5,698 bases of DNA from an uncultured Bacillota bacterium. Lineage in GTDB: Bacteria > Bacillota > Clostridia > Tissierellales > Tissierellaceae. The translations under genes were made by a program, and so were the position numbers. The stretch is taken from the NCBI GenBank assembly GCA_937951995.1, contig CALGAG010000181.1:1-5698 (forward strand). The letters are read 5' to 3'. The notes under the pieces are model-generated. The model was not told the origin of the DNA and did no database searches. It was given only the letters and a program-made list of their open reading frames with translations. Positions 1 to 5,345 of the stretch are shown here, piece by piece (positions within the stretch are counted from its first letter, which is position 1; every line of letters begins with the position of its first letter).

Positions 1-263
1 GTCCTTACTCCAATGTTTCTTAGTCTTCTTATATCTCCCAGGTTTAAGACTCCACTTGTTATGGAGAAGAATACAAGTGGTACGATTACCATTCTAATAA
101 GTCTGATGAAAAGGTTTCCAAGGAATACAAAGAATTCCATCATCTTAGCTATAGTTGGATTAGCAGGTCCCCCCATGGTGCTTAACACAACTCCTACGCC
201 GATACCCAGGAATAATCCAAGGAAAATCTTATGATAAAGTTTCCAGGTGAACTTCTTTTTCAT
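1..263 (-). CDS. Dicarboxylate/amino acid:cation symporter (DAACS family), N-terminal part only
   Basis: The gene enters from the left edge and only its first 87 codons are present. The start ATG at 263 is set by an AGGAGG six bases upstream. The product begins with a short basic stretch (MKKKFTWK), then a first membrane helix at about residues 13-29 (FLGLFLGIGVGVVL). A second segment at about 44-72 contains IRMVIVPLVFFSITSG, followed by LGDIRRLRNIG. This pattern, a K/R-M-x-x-x-P-L-V-F helix followed by a G-x-x-x-LGD loop, is typical of TM2-TM3 in the GltP/GltT/DctA family. Known members carry glutamate, aspartate or C4-dicarboxylates into the cell with Na+ or H+. The substrate-binding C-terminal half is outside the window, so the substrate cannot be told. 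It lies 26 bases after the DUF3870 gene and is very likely cotranscribed with it from the leader at 620-856. Confidence 0.88.
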   Translation of the reverse strand, partial: MKKKFTWKLYHKIFLGLFLGIGVGVVLSTMGGPANPTIAKMMEFFVFLGNLFIRLIRMVIVPLVFFSITSGVLNLGDIRRLRNIGVR

Positions 264-289
264 ATTACGCCTCCTTTAGTTCTAAAGCC

Positions 290-619
290 TCATTCTTCTG
301 TCCTTAAGGCCTCGTATTTCTCTACTACCTTCTTTATTGCAACAATTATTGCCTTCTGTGCGGACCCATGATATCTTGTCTTGATTTTATCAAACAGAGT
401 CTCAAGATCATCCTCCTTGATGTTAAAACCAACAATGATGTCCCGAAGAAATTCTGCAGCTACATCTGTCAAAAGCGTTACTGAAGCGTTTTCAATAATT
501 CCAGTTTCTGTATTTATTATTAGTCCAACATCTAGTGCCTTGTAAACGCTTTCTGATGGTATGCCTGTTGGCAGCTTTGCAAAGCTACTGACATAGATTG
601 TCTTTTCAGGATATTTCAT
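290..619 (-). CDS. DUF3870 domain protein
   Basis: This 109-residue soluble protein covers one DUF3870 domain from end to end. Visible family marks are TIYVSSFAKLPTGI at the start (residues 7-20), VYKALDVGLIINTETGII (25-42), ASVTLLTD (45-52) and RYHGSAQKAI (82-91), the most conserved block as I remember the family. There is no signal peptide or membrane helix, so it should be cytoplasmic. No biochemical function is established for the family to my knowledge. The start at 619 has a GGAG nine bases upstream. It is the first gene of a two-gene operon with the DAACS symporter 26 bases downstream. That suggests a role connected with uptake, sensing or metabolism of the imported amino or dicarboxylic acid, but this is inference from position only. 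Family assignment is by recalled motifs, not by a search. Confidence 0.85.
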   Translation of the reverse strand: MKYPEKTIYVSSFAKLPTGIPSESVYKALDVGLIINTETGIIENASVTLLTDVAAEFLRDIIVGFNIKEDDLETLFDKIKTRYHGSAQKAIIVAIKKVVEKYEALRTEE

Positions 620-623
620 GGTA

Positions 624-670
624 TCACTCTCCGTTTTTTATTTTCATTATCTCACAAGCACCTCCCCTTT
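624..670 (-). promoter_or_regulatory. Strong SD-like sequence and possible mini-cistron before the DUF3870 gene
   Basis: On the minus strand AAAGGGGAGG (670-661) is a better ribosome binding site than the one directly before the DUF3870 gene, yet no long frame follows it. Tiny frames do: GTG-AGA-TAA at 655-647, whose stop overlaps an ATG at 647 opening MKIKNGE and ending at 624, four bases before the DUF3870 ATG is reached. The DUF3870 ribosome binding site lies inside this last frame. It could be a coupling mini-cistron, a decoy ribosome site, or chance. The 13-base spacing to the ATG is long for efficient initiation. Confidence 0.25.
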
Positions 671-702
671 AACAATATTGAGTGTCTCCATGGTGATTTT
701 TC

Positions 703-744
703 AAAAAAAAACAGCCCAAAAATAGTTATTACTATTTAGAGCTG
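703..744 (-). terminator. Intrinsic terminator / attenuator in the DUF3870-symporter leader
   Basis: Read on the minus strand, CAGCTC (744-739) pairs with GGGCTG (717-712). Inside it AAATAGT (737-731) pairs perfectly with ACTATTT (726-720) around an AATA loop. Nine T follow immediately (711-703). This is a textbook Rho-independent terminator. It lies about 85 bases downstream of the start point predicted from the promoter at 828-856 and about 90 bases before the DUF3870 ATG. It would therefore stop the operon's own transcript unless relieved, which makes it an attenuator candidate rather than only an end signal for the PPC gene. Confidence 0.85.
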
Positions 745-747
745 GAT

Positions 748-792
748 TTTACCTGATTATGGCTTCACGGGAAGTGAAACCCTCATGGCAAA
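748..792 (-). ncRNA. Two-stem structured leader RNA, candidate riboswitch aptamer
   Basis: Minus-strand RNA between promoter and attenuator can fold compactly. An outer stem P1 pairs UUUGCC (792-787) with GGUAAA (753-748) and extends by UGA (785-783) with UCA (756-754), leaving one bulged A. Within it, after an asymmetric junction (one G opposite AUAA), stem P2 pairs GGUUUCAC (781-774) with GUGAAGCC (768-761), eight pairs including one G-U, around a UUCCC loop. The 5' arm of P2 with its preceding GAG could instead pair with AAAUCC and CUC at the foot of the terminator, giving a possible antiterminator. I do not recognise it as a T-box, purine, SAM, glycine, preQ1, fluoride or guanidine riboswitch. 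Folding was done by eye. Confidence 0.5.
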
Positions 793-827
793 GCAACATA
801 TATATTTTTTTAATTTTCTTACACTTT

Positions 828-856
828 ACTATACCATAGCTTGTTTTATGTGGCAA
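828..856 (-). promoter_or_regulatory. Sigma-A type promoter for the DUF3870-symporter operon
   Basis: On the minus strand a -35 box TTGCCA (856-851) stands 17 bases from a -10 box TATAGT (833-828). The -10 box is preceded by TGG, which gives an extended -10 element. Transcription should begin near 821, leaving a 5' untranslated leader of about 200 bases before the DUF3870 ATG at 619. That leader is long enough to hold the two-stem structure and the attenuator. Confidence 0.7.
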
Positions 857-857
857 C

Positions 858-887
858 AAAAAGTTTGTTAATTTTTGTAGAAACTTT
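858..887 (-). terminator. Weak A/T-rich terminator after the PPC gene
   Basis: Four bases after the PPC stop codon, minus-strand AAAGTTT (887-881) pairs with AAACTTT (866-860), seven pairs around a 14-base loop, and a run of five T (862-858) overlaps its end. The stem has only one G-C pair, so efficiency may be low. It sits immediately upstream of the -35 box of the next promoter. If it works, the PPC transcript ends here and the strong terminator at 703-744 is left to the leader of the next operon. Confidence 0.45.
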
Positions 888-890
888 AAT

Positions 891-1313
891 TTACTTCAGT
901 TTATAAAGGTTCAACCCAATTTCGTCATTGAATTCCCTGTCCACCTCTCCCTCGATTGATTCAATTACAAACTCTCCTGTAGCGCTTATAATACCCCTTG
1001 AAAAGTGGCCTCCCTGTACCCTGTATTCACTGTCCCCTAGAGTTGCATGCAGGTGGAGGTAGGTTTCTCCATCCATTGTTGAGATATTTCCGAGAAGGGA
1101 TGTGATCTCATAATCACCCTTAAGGTCAACTGAGTGGTAGACCTTCTCCCTTGTTTCAAATAGTCCAATGGTAGCCTCTCCAACAGCTCCAATACCCTTT
1201 ATCCATCCAAGCTTGATATCCTGATGGCTGCAAAATTCCTTAAGGGTCTCCACAATTTCCTCTCCCTTGTCCAATCTTACTATATACTTGTTTCCAAACT
1301 TTACAAATTCCAT
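891..1313 (-). CDS. Stand-alone PPC/DUF296 domain protein
   Basis: This 140-residue cytoplasmic protein is a single PPC (DUF296, PF03479-type) domain, the fold shared with the C-terminal domain of plant AT-hook nuclear proteins. Seen here: an N-terminal strand FVKFGNKYIVRLDKGEEI, then GWIKGIGAVGEATIGLF (36-52), the YLHLHATLGD block (85-94) and VQGGHFSRGIISATGE (99-114). His87, His89 and His103 are the conserved histidines; in structurally known bacterial and archaeal relatives, as I recall, equivalent residues sit together and can bind a metal, and the domains form trimers. Family members are often named DNA-binding, but no AT-hook or other DNA-binding motif is present here, so that label should not be copied. 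The start at 1313 follows an AAAGGTG seven bases upstream. It lies 25 bases after the three-helix membrane protein gene and is probably cotranscribed with it. Function unknown. Confidence 0.87.
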   Translation of the reverse strand: MEFVKFGNKYIVRLDKGEEIVETLKEFCSHQDIKLGWIKGIGAVGEATIGLFETREKVYHSVDLKGDYEITSLLGNISTMDGETYLHLHATLGDSEYRVQGGHFSRGIISATGEFVIESIEGEVDREFNDEIGLNLYKLK

Positions 1314-1338
1314 AAGATCACACCTTTCAAAATCAACA

Positions 1339-1686
1339 TTATCTCTCTATGTAATAGGCTACAAGGGACAATACCAGATTTGCAACTGCAAGAAACAGGA
1401 ATATCAGGTCCAGACCAAAGTCACTATTCTTGACCTTTTCGGAGGTCTCTCCCCCGTACATGGTTTCGCTGAACTTGGCAGCAAGAAACCTATCCGACCT
1501 TCCACCAATGCCCATTGGACTTGCACTGCCACCAATCCAACGGAAGGCGAAAAATGTCCCAAATACGACAAACCATATAAAGAAGAAACTCTCGCTGATT
1601 ACAAAACCTCTTCTGAAAAGAAAGAATAACTCTATTGCAATTGCAGGAACTAAAATCTTAAGGGTTCTCTTGTGTTCTCTTTTCAT
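1339..1686 (-). CDS. Small three-helix membrane protein, unknown function
   Basis: I do not recognise this 115-residue protein. It begins with a basic head (MKREHKR) and has three hydrophobic segments, at about residues 10-24, 33-49 and 91-112. Between the second and third helix lies a polar loop of about 40 residues rich in glycine and serine, including WIGGSASPMGIGGRSD (50-65), and a charged stretch ETSEKVKNSD. By the positive-inside rule the N-terminus should be cytoplasmic. The loop between helices 2 and 3 would then also be cytoplasmic. The gene has a GGGAG seven bases before its ATG. It is followed after 25 bases by the PPC/DUF296 gene, so the two probably form an operon in which this one comes first. 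A membrane partner for the PPC protein is possible but is only inferred from position. Confidence 0.75.
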   Translation of the reverse strand: MKREHKRTLKILVPAIAIELFFLFRRGFVISESFFFIWFVVFGTFFAFRWIGGSASPMGIGGRSDRFLAAKFSETMYGGETSEKVKNSDFGLDLIFLFLAVANLVLSLVAYYIER

Positions 1687-1736
1687 CTTTTCACTCCCTT
1701 GGACTAGGTTTAGTTCTTAACATATCCTTTAGAATT

Positions 1737-1767
1737 ATCATACCCAACTTAATTGCAAAATGTTCAA
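1737..1767 (-). promoter_or_regulatory. Weak candidate promoter for the membrane protein-PPC operon
   Basis: On the minus strand TTGAAC (1767-1762) lies 19 bases from TATGAT (1742-1737), about 50 bases before the ATG at 1686. The spacing is longer than ideal. A small inverted repeat, TTCAA/TTGAA with two bases between (1763-1774), overlaps the -35 box and could be a protein site or chance in A/T-rich DNA. No convincing terminator for the esterase gene is seen in this 98-base gap, so read-through from upstream is possible. Confidence 0.3.
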
Positions 1768-1784
1768 TTTTGAATATTTTCATT

Positions 1785-2570
1785 TTAATCAAGTCCAAAC
1801 AGGTGAATCAGGGGCCAGTGGACCCGTCTCTGCCAATCAAGCTCTGTGTGGGCCGCTCCCATTATCCAATGAGCCTCAATATTCCCTTTTGAACTGTCGC
1901 ATTTACTTAAGATACGCTCAACCACCCTGTCAAAGGACCTGTCCAAGCCTCCCTCCTTTGTTCCCATATCTATCCACATGCGACTGATGGCAAGGGCATC
2001 CTGGTGTATATCAACAGTCTTGATATTAGCCCTGGTACCCCACCAGAAGGAGGGGGATATTATTCCAAGCCTTCCGAACACATGAGGATTCCTAAATCCT
2101 ATGTTGAAGGTTACCAGCCCACCCATTGATGATCCCATGAGACCTGTGTTGTCCGGACCGGGAAGTGTCCTGAAGTTATTCTCTACAAAAGGCTTAAGCT
2201 CTTCAATGAGAAATCTTTCATAAAGCTTTCCCTTTGCCTTGATTCTGGTCCTTTTGTACCTGCCATTGGTGTGGGCATACTCACTTAGCCTTTCTTCCTG
2301 CATATTGTCTATTCCAACAATTATAAGCTCCCTGATCATACCTCTTTCAACCAACTCATCGTGGATTTCATGTACCTTCCATCCAACTCCAGCAAAAGCC
2401 CTTTCACCGTCAAAGATATTTTGTCCATCATGCATATAAAGTACAGGATATGACACATGGATATCCCTGGAGTAGCTTGGTGGCAAATATATGTTAATCT
2501 CCCTGGTGTTATTGAGAATCTTAGAAGTAAATTCTTCAATCGTTAACATTCTTTCTCTCATGTGGTTCAT
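1785..2570 (-). CDS. Esterase-D family alpha/beta hydrolase
   Basis: This 261-residue protein has the alpha/beta-hydrolase layout of the putative esterase family (PF00756-type: esterase D, Fes-like and antigen 85-like enzymes). Visible are IYLPPSY (27-33), YPVLYMHDGQNIFD (41-54), ELIIVGIDN (81-89) and the nucleophile elbow LMGSSMGG (144-151), where Ser148 fits G-x-S-x-G. Asp201 in WIDMGTKEGG and His241 in GAAHTELDW complete a likely catalytic triad. The HDGQNIFD motif marks a subgroup of small intracellular carboxylesterases. There is no signal peptide, so it should act in the cytoplasm on an unknown ester. Three ATG codons lie close together. The AAAGG at 2575-2571 touches the first one but stands nine bases before the second (2561), so translation may begin at 2561 (258 residues). 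The gene lies just downstream of the 52-bp inverted repeat; whether it has its own promoter is unclear. Confidence 0.88.
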   Translation of the reverse strand: MNHMRERMLTIEEFTSKILNNTREINIYLPPSYSRDIHVSYPVLYMHDGQNIFDGERAFAGVGWKVHEIHDELVERGMIRELIIVGIDNMQEERLSEYAHTNGRYKRTRIKAKGKLYERFLIEELKPFVENNFRTLPGPDNTGLMGSSMGGLVTFNIGFRNPHVFGRLGIISPSFWWGTRANIKTVDIHQDALAISRMWIDMGTKEGGLDRSFDRVVERILSKCDSSKGNIEAHWIMGAAHTELDWQRRVHWPLIHLFGLD

Positions 2571-2588
2571 CCTTTCATCCCATTCATC

Positions 2589-2640
2589 TAAAATAAGACA
2601 GTGTTCCTGTCCCCTTGTCTTGTTCCCTTGTCTTATTTTA
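2589..2640. repeat. REP/MITE-like 52-bp inverted-repeat element
   Basis: Two perfect 12-base arms, TAAAATAAGACA (2589-2600) and TGTCTTATTTTA (2629-2640), enclose 28 bases. The inside holds GACAG/CTGTC (2597-2601 with 2607-2611), a CCTGTCCCC word, and a tandem repeat of CCCTTGTCTTGTT (2612-2624) with CCCTTGTCTTATT (2625-2637), 12 of 13 identical. A second copy of CCTGTCCC occurs in the same gap at 2697-2704, inside a small hairpin GGACA/TGTCC (2689-2703). Short intergenic words of this GGGGACAGG type are, as I recall, dispersed in many clostridial genomes. The hairpin ends in a T-rich arm and could also stop transcription or protect mRNA ends. It lies only 18 bases before the esterase frame. 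Confidence 0.65.
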
Positions 2641-2671
2641 AAAGCACAACAATCTATTTCTTCATAGTGCT
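2639..2671 (-). terminator. Weak possible terminator after the lipoprotein gene
   Basis: On the minus strand AGCAC (2671-2667) pairs with GTGCT (2647-2643), with a possible inner CTAT/ATAG pairing, and four T follow. The loop is large and the T-run short. It lies about 40 bases after the lipoprotein stop codon. It is a poor match to a standard terminator and the inverted repeat at 2589-2640 may do the job instead. Confidence 0.25.
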
Positions 2672-2709
2672 CCCTTTCATTTGTTGTAGGACAAAACCTG
2701 TCCCTTTTA

Positions 2710-3333
2710 TCACTTAAAGCTTAGCTCAATATTACCATAAACCAATCTAAAACTCTCAGCAACCTCAGGATCTGAACTTATAATCGCACTGATGCTACCT
2801 TCTTTTACTTCTTTTCCTAAAAACTCGAATGGACCTTCATTTCCTTCATCCTCAAATCCAAATATAACAGGTATCTCTTCACCATTGTTTATAACTAATA
2901 CACCTTGAAGAAAACCTGGTTCCAGGATATCCTCTGACAGGTTTTCAACTTCAAGGGTCACATCCAGGATTGTTACACCTTCCGAGTCTCCAGACTTCAT
3001 CTCCATAAAAAACTCTCTGTACTCATCCTTAGGTTTCAGCGTGTTCAATTGATACTTAACAACTTCCAATCTTAGGGACTCATTTTCAGCAAAAACATTT
3101 TCAAGCTCAACTTCTCTAATCAATGTATACTCTCCAACCTCTTCTCTTTTAATGGACTCTACCCTGAATTCATCATGGGGAACTTCCTTTACTTCAAACT
3201 CTTCCGCCTGCCCAACAGCCGTTTCTTCAATAGTCTCCTGATTGTTGTCAATGCTCTTAAGCTCTTCTTTGCCACATCCCAATAGAAGAACGGTTGCCAA
3301 GACAAAATACATAAATGGGGTTATTCTTTTCAT
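2710..3333 (-). CDS. Acidic surface lipoprotein, unknown function
   Basis: The 207-residue product opens with a basic residue pair (MKR) and a hydrophobic stretch ending in the lipobox LLGC, so signal peptidase II should cut before Cys20 and a lipid would anchor the protein on the outer face of the membrane. Residues 21-50 are a glutamate-rich linker. The rest is probably beta-rich. The segment TILDVTLEVENLSEDILEPG (121-140) resembles the strand pattern of extracellular immunoglobulin-like domains such as DUF4352, but I cannot claim that family. The mature protein is strongly acidic and has no other cysteine. An AGGAGG precedes the ATG by 10 bases. It follows the DUF2812 gene after 147 bases and has its own probable extended -10 promoter, so it need not belong to the PadR operon. 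No ligand or partner can be inferred. Confidence 0.82.
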   Translation of the reverse strand: MKRITPFMYFVLATVLLLGCGKEELKSIDNNQETIEETAVGQAEEFEVKEVPHDEFRVESIKREEVGEYTLIREVELENVFAENESLRLEVVKYQLNTLKPKDEYREFFMEMKSGDSEGVTILDVTLEVENLSEDILEPGFLQGVLVINNGEEIPVIFGFEDEGNEGPFEFLGKEVKEGSISAIISSDPEVAESFRLVYGNIELSFK

Positions 3334-3372
3334 AACTACGTTTCCTCCTTTTTTGTTGGGTCTAGTTCATCT

Positions 3373-3381
3373 ATCATATCA
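3373..3381 (-). promoter_or_regulatory. Extended -10 promoter for the lipoprotein gene
   Basis: On the minus strand TGATATGAT (3381-3373) is an extended -10 element, TG-n-TATGAT, about 40 bases before the ATG. The matching -35 position (GACCAT, 3401-3396) is poor, as is tolerated with extended -10 sites. The placement gives a short leader of about 33 bases that contains the AGGAGG site. Confidence 0.45.
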
Positions 3382-3480
3382 CTTTATATGTTCTGATGGT
3401 CTGTTAAAGGAGAACTGTAATTGATTTGTAAATAATTGGATGCTTTCCCACTCTGCCAGGGACTCTAGACAGCCTGGTTA

Positions 3481-4872
3481 TTACATTTTTTGCTTTTCCC
3501 TTGGATGATCTGCGAAAAATCTTTTCATTATCAGCTCCCTGGTTTTAATGTCCCTGAAATCCATATCCCCTGAGAGCCTTAGAACAACTCCTCCATCTCT
3601 GATTACCATCATGTCTCTTTCCTGGGTCAACACCAAATCCTCCACACCCCATAAATTCTTCATCTCTTCATCGGATATGAGGGTTCTATCAAATATGGTC
3701 ATTCCCTGCCAACGTATCCCTTCTTCCAGTTCCCTTCCTATTCCTGTAAATACAATATCAGCGTAGTATGGATCGGTTGTTTTATAGTATTTTACATTCA
3801 AACCCTTGTTGTGCCCATTTACACTGGCATACTCCCGGTAGGAGTAGTGCCTTGGTACGACGGGGCTGCTCCCAGGCCTGAAGTCCATGGTGGTTGAGCT
3901 TGCCCTAAACGCCCCCTTTGATATTTCATCAATTGTAACCACGGGATAGCCTTCAGGTATTGAATCTACAATATAGGAATCCTCAACCCTTCCAAGAGCA
4001 TATGGCACAGCCGTATTCACAAATATGATCAACGCGACCACTGCAAACATGATTGCCGGTATGCTATCCTCCACCCTCTTCGCCTTTTTCTTTGTGTAAT
4101 ACCGAAGACTGGCTCCAATGATAATCCCAATGCCAGGTCCCAAAAATACCCTGACAGCAAGTTGAGGTGCGTAAAGTACATCAACCATCATAAACATAAG
4201 AAAAACCACTGTAACAAACAAGATGGAGCCAGAAAACAAAACTATTCGCCTGCGTGCACTTTTCATGGTGGGCATTTCCAGTGGCAGGCCTCTCTTGATA
4301 TTTCTCCTGGCCTTCAAAGTCCTAAAGATGCTATAGGCAGCAGGGATTGTAGTCAAAATATAGACCATTGGCAGAAGAAATATTCCTGCAACACCCGTGA
4401 AGGATAGTAGAATATGATACTTGATGGGTAGACTTCTGAAAATGAGAAATGCCAGAATCAATGATACCAGAAAAAAGCCTCTCAACTCATTCCTCAACAG
4501 GGTATGCTCAACAAGCTCTTGCTCCAACACCTGGTCAGTTTGAATGGGAACAGGGTCACTGTCTTCATCTGCATAAAAAAACTGTAAATAGTCAGCTGAT
4601 GTTATGAACTTCCATCCGGATTCTTCACACAGACTTCTATACCGCTCTGATTCCTCAGTGTTTTCCGGAGTGAGTGGACCCCCTTCCTTAAACACATCCA
4701 CATAGAACCTTAGCTTCTGTGGTTCTATTGCCCTGAATTTTGCCAAATGCCTTTGAAGCCCTATCTTCTCAAGCATCCAGCCTTTTTCGGCCATTTCCTC
4801 CAGATAGGTTTTCATGGCCTGGTAATCCAGTGAAAAGAATCCCCAAAAAACCCACTTGCTTTTGGCTTTCAT
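3481..4872 (-). CDS. DUF2812 domain membrane protein, PadR-linked
   Basis: The 463-residue protein starts with a DUF2812 domain (about 1-105): FFSLDYQAMKTYLEEMAEKGW (12-32), a LRFYVDVF strand and CEESGWKFI (82-90). Its hallmarks are the short helix ending in MAxKGW and the later GW pair. Five membrane helices follow, at about 131-149, 154-177, 209-230, 238-256 and 270-290. A C-terminal domain of about 170 residues follows (294-463); with five helices and a cytoplasmic N-terminus it would be extracellular. It includes VVLRLSGDMDFRDIKTRELI near the end. DUF2812 proteins usually sit next to a PadR regulator, and here the ATG follows the padR stop codon with no base between, using a GGGGAGG inside padR. 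That implies coupled translation and joint repression. The function is not established for the family; a sensor or partner in envelope stress or drug response is a guess. The long C-terminal domain is the unusual part. Confidence 0.85.
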   Translation of the reverse strand: MKAKSKWVFWGFFSLDYQAMKTYLEEMAEKGWMLEKIGLQRHLAKFRAIEPQKLRFYVDVFKEGGPLTPENTEESERYRSLCEESGWKFITSADYLQFFYADEDSDPVPIQTDQVLEQELVEHTLLRNELRGFFLVSLILAFLIFRSLPIKYHILLSFTGVAGIFLLPMVYILTTIPAAYSIFRTLKARRNIKRGLPLEMPTMKSARRRIVLFSGSILFVTVVFLMFMMVDVLYAPQLAVRVFLGPGIGIIIGASLRYYTKKKAKRVEDSIPAIMFAVVALIIFVNTAVPYALGRVEDSYIVDSIPEGYPVVTIDEISKGAFRASSTTMDFRPGSSPVVPRHYSYREYASVNGHNKGLNVKYYKTTDPYYADIVFTGIGRELEEGIRWQGMTIFDRTLISDEEMKNLWGVEDLVLTQERDMMVIRDGGVVLRLSGDMDFRDIKTRELIMKRFFADHPREKQKM

Positions 4873-5193
4873 TTATCTCATCCTCCCCTCCAATAGGTCG
4901 CTTCCATCTGAAACCAATTGCTTTAACCTTTGATATTCATCACCTAGGATGTCCAACCCCTTGTCAGTAAGGGTGTAGGTTTTTCTTCTGTTATCCTCAG
5001 ACACCTGTACGATAATGTCATCTTCCTCAAATCTTGATAGAAGATTGTACAGAGTACCCGCTCCTATCCTTACTCTGCCTTGTGTACGTTTCTCCACCTC
5101 CTGCATGATTCCATACCCGTGGTGGGGTTTTGATAGAATCAGGAGAATGTAATACATTGGTTCTGTAAGAGTTTTCAGTTGTTCTCTTGCCAT
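4873..5193 (-). CDS. PadR family transcriptional repressor
   Basis: This 106-residue protein is a short PadR regulator (PF03551 type) with a winged helix-turn-helix. Landmarks are LTEPMYYILLILSKPHHGYGIMQ split over residues 9-31, with the conserved HGYG at 25-28, then GRVRIGAGTLYNLLSRFE (39-56) as the recognition helix region, and NRRKTYTLTDKG (68-79) as the beta wing. The C-terminal helix that dimerises (80-106) is short, as in subfamily 2 members. It should act as a dimer in the cytoplasm, binding DNA until a ligand or another signal releases it. Start at 5193 follows a GGAG eight bases upstream. It is the first gene of a two-gene operon with the DUF2812 membrane protein, and the dyad at 5212-5232 just below its promoter makes autorepression likely. 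The inducing signal is not readable from the sequence. Confidence 0.95.
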   Translation of the reverse strand: MAREQLKTLTEPMYYILLILSKPHHGYGIMQEVEKRTQGRVRIGAGTLYNLLSRFEEDDIIVQVSEDNRRKTYTLTDKGLDILGDEYQRLKQLVSDGSDLLEGRMR

Positions 5194-5211
5194 AGGATCA
5201 TCTCCATAACT

Positions 5212-5232
5212 ATATATCCATATTCGATATAT
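5212..5232. promoter_or_regulatory. Probable PadR operator
   Basis: ATATATC (5212-5218) and GATATAT (5226-5232) form a perfect inverted repeat of seven-base arms around seven bases. It lies 19 bases before the padR ATG and directly after the expected transcription start near 5237, where a bound dimer would block polymerase. Position and symmetry suit an autoregulatory PadR site, although the arms are pure A/T plus one C-G and differ from the ATGT-n8-ACAT form known for PadR itself. Confidence 0.5.
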
Positions 5233-5243
5233 CTATTATCAAT

Positions 5244-5272
5244 ACAATACCGCTCTACCATTTAATTGTCAA
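5244..5272 (-). promoter_or_regulatory. Sigma-A promoter for the padR-DUF2812 operon
   Basis: On the minus strand a consensus -35 box TTGACA (5272-5267) is separated by exactly 17 bases from TATTGT (5249-5244). The predicted start is near 5237, about 43 bases before the padR ATG. A GATAAT at 5241-5236 is an alternative but lies too far (25 bases) from the -35 box. Confidence 0.7.
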
Positions 5273-5313
5273 TATTAAACCCATGATTTCGGGATTTCCT
5301 CTTTTTCAAAATT

Positions 5314-5345
5314 AAAAAGGAGTAGCACTTTTATGGGCCTACTCC
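5314..5345 (-). terminator. Intrinsic terminator after the small membrane protein gene
   Basis: Minus-strand GGAGTAG (5345-5339) pairs perfectly with CTACTCC (5325-5319) around a 13-base loop. Five T follow at once (5318-5314), then AATTTT. It lies about 120 bases after the stop codon of the 47-residue frame and about 40 bases before the padR promoter, so it separates the two transcription units. The roughly 120 bases between that frame and this hairpin hold no frame I can support. Confidence 0.75.

Noticed and set aside
13..234. A plus-strand 73-residue frame at the left edge
   Set aside because: It lies opposite the clear N-terminal part of the DAACS symporter and has no ribosome site or family resemblance.
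643..676. TTGTTA-18-GATAAT promoter-like boxes before the DUF3870 gene on the minus strand
   Set aside because: The boxes overlap the SD-like sequence and would start transcription about 20 bases from the ATG. The extended -10 promoter at 828-856 is a better match, though a second start that bypasses the attenuator cannot be fully excluded.
700..860. T-box leader as an explanation for the attenuator
   Set aside because: The conserved AGGGUGGNACCGCG antiterminator block is absent, and the downstream genes are not aminoacyl-tRNA synthetase or biosynthesis genes.
1267..1629. A 120-residue plus-strand open frame
   Set aside because: It lies opposite the PPC and three-helix protein genes, both with ribosome sites and sensible protein features. 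It shows none itself and is a shadow frame.
3456..3477. Inverted repeat CCAGG/CCTGG just after the DUF2812 stop codon
   Set aside because: Only five pairs with a 12-base loop, and no T-run follows on the minus strand, so it cannot be called a terminator.
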